NCBI GenBank assembly: GCA_964406095.1
Contig: CAYOQJ010000039.1
Span: forward strand, 62,001 to 126,000
Source: M55B167 sp964406095
GTDB taxonomy: Bacteria; Verrucomicrobiota; Kiritimatiellia; RFP12; UBA1067
DNA: 64,000 nt
Direction of reading: 5' to 3'
Shown here: in pieces, positions 59,795 through 64,000 of the stretch
Position numbering within the stretch: position 1 is the first letter of the stretch
Layout: every line of letters starts with the position of its first letter
Program-made: the position numbers and the translations under genes
Notes under the pieces: model-generated
Told to the model about the DNA's origin: nothing
Database searches by the model: none
The model's input: the letters and a program-made list of their open reading frames with translations, nothing else

Positions 59795-62686
59795 ATGAAA
59801 CGTGCGATAGTTGTGTTGCTGGCTGTGTGTGTTTTTACGTTGTTCAGCAGAGCTGCCGATGGTGTCTGGAATCAGGCGGGCGCTGATCCCGCCCCTACCT
59901 ATCTCTGATCCGATACCGCCAACTGGAGCGGCGGTGTGGTGGCGGACGGAGAGGATGCGATTGCGGATTTCAGCGAGCTTGATCTGCTGAAACAGATAAT
60001 CTCGCTGGGCGGGGGTAGTCGGAGTGTCGGACATCTGGTGATCGATGATATTAATCCTGTTGCTGGTGACAGTTGGGCTCTTGTCAATGGTTATCTTGAT
60101 CTCAGTGTTTCGTCCGGCGCACCATCTGTGACGGTCGCAGGCAGTAATGTTGTCGCAACTTTTAACAGCAATCTTGCGCTAAGCGGCGATGCCTTCACTA
60201 AGCAGGGCGCGGGAACGCTGAAAATGCTGATTTTCCCGACAAACTCAATCGATATCGCCGCCGGTGAACTGCATTATGAGCAGAATGGCAATCGCAATTT
60301 CAGCACTCAGGCAATCAGCGGCGCGGGTGATCTCCGTTTTACAGGACAGGCGGCCGGCTTTTACGGGTTTAACGATTATAAGTCAGCTCTGAGTTATACG
60401 GGCAAAACGATAGTTGAATTGGACAGCGGATCCAGCGGATGGTGGTATTACCGCTCTCTGTTTCTTGATCGAGACAATGTGCTGCCGCCTGCTTCGCTGC
60501 TGGAGCTGCGCAGCGGCAAAATTTACCTGCGCAATCAGCAATTAAACGGCATCACAGCCGCGGGGTTGACTGGCAATGCCGGCACGCTGGTTACAACCGA
60601 TCGCGCACCGATTCAGAAATTAAAACTTAATGTCGCCGAAAATACGAGTTATACATATGCCGGAGTCATCGGTGTCGATGGGGCGAATCAGGATAGCAGC
60701 GGCAAACAGATCGCATTAATCAAAACCGGGCCGGGAACCCAGATTTTAAAGGGCGCCAACACCATGCTCGGCACTATCACGGTGGAGAACGGCACACTCT
60801 TGGTCAATAACACCACAGGTTCGGGAACAGGTTATGATGTTGTTATGACTGTTTCCAATGGTGCCGCGCTTGGCGGTTCAGGACATATTCTCAGCAAGGC
60901 GGTCACAATGCAGAACGGTAGCACACTGCTTCCGGGCGGTAGTGGTGCGATTGCACCTCTGACCTTCAGTAATCTGGTTGTGCTCTCGTCAACGACGTAT
61001 GAATGGGAGTATGATGCAGAGAGTGGTGACATTATCGAGGTTTTCGACAAGGTTGATTTGCCGGAATTCAGTACAATCAATCTGAAGTCTCTTGAAGGTG
61101 CATCTTTCCCGCAATCAGGGGTGCTGTACACCTACGGTACCACCAACAGCGGTGAAAAATCCTTCGGCGGCTGGATGGTCAGGGGGCGCAAGCTCGGTAC
61201 CGGAATCACTTTCACCGATGATGTGGAAAATAAACAGGTGACCTATGATATCTCGTACGAAGCCGATCAGAACGGCACGTGGAACAAGGGCGGCGCAAAC
61301 GACCAGAGATTTTATTCATACGCTAATACAGCCAACTGGGTCGACGGGTCTGTCGCGGGCGGCGTTGATAAAATCGCGCGTTTTGACGCGGTTGACGCTT
61401 TTAGGCAGTCAATTAACCTGGATGAACACGCAATTACCCTAGGTCAGATGATCTTCAGCGACTTCGCCCCGAATACAAACGGCTGGTGGGAAATTAATAA
61501 CGGCACAGTTAATTTGAGTGTCTCGTCCGGGATGCCGGTGATCGCAGTCAGCAATACCCTGATGGATGTCGGTTTCGCCATGTCAACAACGCTAACCGGT
61601 GATTTCATCAAAAAGGGCCCCGGCACACTGCACCTTAAAAACTTTCCGACATCATCGATTGAAATTGAGGCGGGTAATGTGCTCTATAATTACAATCAGA
61701 ACAACACCAAGTTTACAACGCAGTCAATCTCGGGCGAGGGTGGTGTACTCTTCACCGGACAGAGCGGAGGCTATTTCACCTTCCGCCAGAACGAGTTCAC
61801 CGGTTCGCTCACTTACAGCGGTGACACTGTTGTGCGGCTGGATCCGCCTGTCACCTTCTGGTATCAGGGATCACTCTGGCTGGAAAAATCCGATGTACTT
61901 CCGCATACCACAGTGCTTAAACTGCTCTCCGGAAAGATTTACACGCGTGCGCAGCATGTCACAGGTCTGACGATTGCCGGACTCTCAGGCAACGCTGGAA
62001 CCTTTATTACAACCGATAAATCTTACGCTGAACTGCAAAAGTGGACGATCGATGTGTCCGAGGGAGAGAGTTACACCTATGCCGGTGTTATCGGCAGCGA
62101 TGGTACGGCATTCGGGCAAAACAACATTCAATTGATCAAAACCGGGCCGGGAACCCAGACCCTCTCCGGTGCCAATACGTTGGTCGGATCAGTGACTGTC
62201 GCCGGCGGTACGCTGCTGGCCGCCAACACCAGCGGCTCTGCTACCGGTATTGATAACACCGTCACAATTCATGCCGGCGCGGCACTTGGCGGAAACGGCA
62301 CAGTTCTAAGTTCAAATGTCGTTTATAAATCTGACGCGGAACTGCTGCCCGGCGGCTTCGGCGTAGCGGGGGCACTGACCTTTGGCGGCAACCTGACCCT
62401 GGAAAACGGGGTAAAGCTTAAATTTGACTGCTTCGGGGATGTCAGCGATTCGGTCTCTGTGGACGGCACTCTGACTCTGCCGGAGAGTCTCAGCGGCGAG
62501 ATAGCTGGTGAGTCTCCGCTGCCCGAGATGATCACACTTTTCAGTGCAGGCTCATTTGAGGGCGCCTCAGTTCTGCATGGATGGGAGCTCACAAGTTCAG
62601 ACGGCGCTAGTTACAATGCGGTTGTCGAAGGCAGCAGTGTTGTCGCATACTATGTCGCCAAAGGCACCGTTATGATAATAAGATAA
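59795..62686 (+). pseudogene. Secreted autotransporter-repeat protein interrupted by an in-frame TGA
   Basis: ATG 59795 with AAGGAG upstream encodes a signal peptide (about 1-20) and then GVWNQAGADPAPTYL, TGA at 59906-59908, and SDTANWSGGVVADG. The frame is then open to TAA at 62684-62686, 925 codons later. The stop stands where the pattern of such proteins suggests Trp (TGG to TGA). The protein has two homologous halves of about 440 residues, each with ANW, a LSVSSG segment, YTYAGVIG and IKTGPGTQ plus LxGANT, followed by an autotransporter-associated beta-strand repeat (TVENGTLLVNNTTGSGT in the first, TVAGGTLLAANTSGSAT in the second). It is a probable surface protein. With the stop, only a 37-residue peptide is made unless there is readthrough or a sequencing error. 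Confidence 0.82.
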
Positions 62687-62699
62687 GGTCTGTATTTTT

Positions 62700-64000
62700 A
62701 TGCGTTTACTGATATTGATTTTTGCAGCCATCTCTGTCGCAGCGGCGCCGCATGCTTTTCTGGGTACAAGTCACGCTCGTAAAAGTGTTTACCTGCGCGA
62801 CTGTGACGGCCGGATTGTCTGGGAATACACTGTGCCCAATCCGCAGGATGCCTGGCTGCTCGATAATGGCAATATTCTCACCACCTGGCGCCATGGCGTC
62901 AAGGAGATTGCACCTTCGAAGTCGGTTGTCTGGGAGTTTAATGTGCAGCCACCAAACGAAGTGCCGATCTGCCAGCCGCTGCCGGACGGCAATTTTTTGA
63001 TCGGAATTGTCGGTGAGTGCCGCCTGATCGAAATCAACCGCGCCAATCAGATTCTGCATGAGATAAAGTTGCAGACAACCGAGACCAATCCACACGCGCA
63101 GTTTCGCATGTGCCGCAAAACAGAGGCGGGAACTTATCTGGTGCCGTTTACCGCCGAGGGTGCGGTGCGGGAGTACGACCGTGACGGCAATTGCGTCCGC
63201 CACTTTCCAGCTCTGCGCTCTCCGGTCTGCGCCGAGCGCCTGAACAACGGCAACACCATCATCACCGGCAGCGGAGGCGTCACCGAGTTTGCACCCGATT
63301 CCAGCGTGGTCTGGCAAATCGATATGGCCGTTGATCTGCCGGATGTCAATCCCGGCATACCCGCCGGTGTTCATCGCCTGGATAATGGCAACTCCTTGTT
63401 CTGCAACTGGCGCAAACCGGCAATGAACGACAAACTTGACCTCTCTATCATTGAAGTCACTCCTGAAAAAAAGATTGTCTGGTCTGTTGATGGTGCCGAG
63501 CTCTCTCAGGCGGCGCAATGTCATATTGTCCCAGAGGATAAGTTGAAGCCGTTTATTCGCGCCACAGGGAATTATGAACGTTGGCTGGCGGCACCGGAGA
63601 ATTTTCTGCCGACCGGGAAGCGCGTGTATCAAAGTGCACTAAATCTAAACGAACGCGTCTGGCCGCAGTCGACACTGATTCACTATCCCGGTTATGAGCG
63701 GTTGCTTAATGGCGATATCGCACACCTTCCCAGTACCGAGAATCCCGGCTTTGGCGGCGCTTTGGCCGCTTCTGAACATAAGATTACCGTTACGGGTCGA
63801 CCGGCACTTGATGCTCTGCCGCTGACTGTGCGTCTGCGTGTCAAATGTGGTTCCGCCGAGCACTTCAATATCTTTGTTGCACACGAACCTAAAACATCGC
63901 CAGCGCACTGGGAGCTGTACAGCTATATCAAAGATGGCACACTCGCATTCTATATGCCCGGCAACCAACCGGCGGTCATACGCTCGCAGGTATGTGTGAC
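62700..64000 (+). CDS. Secreted beta-propeller protein, 3' truncated by window end
   Basis: ATG 62700 begins an open frame of 433 codons that runs off the window. A signal peptide (about 1-18) is followed by repeated beta-propeller blades with the word LDNGN or LNNGN (WLLDNGNILTTW, LPDGNFLIGIV, LNNGNTIITGSG, LDNGNSLFCNW) alternating with 'vvWe' or 'iVWs' strands. This is similar to PQQ-like or arylsulfotransferase-type propellers. From about residue 340 a second domain begins that looks LamG-like (LPLTVRLRVKCGSAEHFNIFVA). No catalytic residues are identified. It starts 13 bases after the autotransporter-repeat gene and is likely cotranscribed with it. It is secreted; function is unknown. Confidence 0.8.
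   Translation, partial: MRLLILIFAAISVAAAPHAFLGTSHARKSVYLRDCDGRIVWEYTVPNPQDAWLLDNGNILTTWRHGVKEIAPSKSVVWEFNVQPPNEVPICQPLPDGNFLIGIVGECRLIEINRANQILHEIKLQTTETNPHAQFRMCRKTEAGTYLVPFTAEGAVREYDRDGNCVRHFPALRSPVCAERLNNGNTIITGSGGVTEFAPDSSVVWQIDMAVDLPDVNPGIPAGVHRLDNGNSLFCNWRKPAMNDKLDLSIIEVTPEKKIVWSVDGAELSQAAQCHIVPEDKLKPFIRATGNYERWLAAPENFLPTGKRVYQSALNLNERVWPQSTLIHYPGYERLLNGDIAHLPSTENPGFGGALAASEHKITVTGRPALDALPLTVRLRVKCGSAEHFNIFVAHEPKTSPAHWELYSYIKDGTLAFYMPGNQPAVIRSQVCV

Noticed and set aside
48459..59908. Codon reassignment (TAG or TGA read as sense) to explain the two internal stops
   Set aside because: Many intact genes in the window end normally at TGA (leuS, mnmA, mreB) and TAG (barrel gene, CE7 esterase, rng), so a global reassignment is not supported.
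62706..63632. Minus-strand open frame of 308 codons
   Set aside because: It is antisense to the beta-propeller gene, whose plus-strand frame has a signal peptide and regular blade repeats.
1..64000. CRISPR arrays, insertion sequences, integrases, phage genes, rRNA genes
   Set aside because: No regularly spaced repeats, transposase or integrase motifs, or rRNA sequence were seen on either strand; only one tRNA was found.

Overview
The window reads as a chromosomal contig from a Gram-negative bacterium of the PVC group, most likely Kiritimatiellota or Lentisphaerota. This is an inference from the gene content: giant secreted proteins with lamin-tail-like and CotH domains, autotransporter-associated repeat proteins, agarase-like and sialidase-like secreted enzymes, a Tat-exported Gfo/Idh/MocA oxidoreductase, and outer-membrane genes (LptD-like protein, TolC, Wza-like export lipoprotein, a beta-barrel). 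Base composition looks even. I see no IS element, integrase, CRISPR array or phage gene.

Layout. 1-4248 is the 3' part of a giant secreted protein, followed by a 46-aa membrane protein on the minus strand. 4626-11129 is housekeeping: leuS, a YugP-type zinc peptidase, htpG, and mnmA, whose stop codon abuts that of htpG. 11400-18422 is an exopolysaccharide export and polymerisation locus (Wza-like lipoprotein, secreted hypothetical protein, beta-barrel, O-antigen-ligase-like protein, Wzz/BY-kinase with odd Tyr-Gly-rich ends) with no glycosyltransferase. It is followed by a small Cys-rich exported protein behind a near-perfect sigma-54 promoter. 18947-20594 (minus strand) holds an M20 peptidase, tRNA-Cys and a 31-aa basic protein. 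20789-26095 holds a two-sensor hybrid histidine kinase, a DUF523/DUF1722 protein lacking one expected cluster cysteine, and pncC. The kinase and pncC share a conserved 39-bp upstream element.

26136-38361 is an accessory polysaccharide-related region: a CotH/LTD giant, a Tat oxidoreductase, a clan GH-A glycosidase, a CE7 acetyl esterase and a sialidase-like protein. It contains gene debris, namely an sbcC remnant and a probable uroporphyrinogen-decarboxylase-family remnant. 38520-45580 is the cell-shape operon mreB-mreC-mreD-mrdA-rodA-rng, with a terminator-like hairpin in the mreB leader. 45730-50586 holds an LptD-like protein, an ABC exporter whose ATPase gene has an in-frame TAG, a His-rich TPR-like protein and a tiny lipoprotein. 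50816-58755 holds a DnaQ-like exonuclease, rdgB, and a CecR-like TetR regulator ahead of a TolC-MFP-RND efflux operon. 58824-64000 holds an IclR regulator, a large autotransporter-repeat protein with an in-frame TGA, and the start of a secreted beta-propeller protein that runs off the end.

The most interesting signals are the sigma-54/enhancer-site arrangement ahead of the Cys-rich peptide, the repeated YYGG head and Tyr tail of the BY-kinase, the shared 39-bp upstream element, promoters that predict leaderless mRNAs for two regulators and the tRNA-linked basic peptide, and the isolated nonsense codons in two otherwise intact genes.
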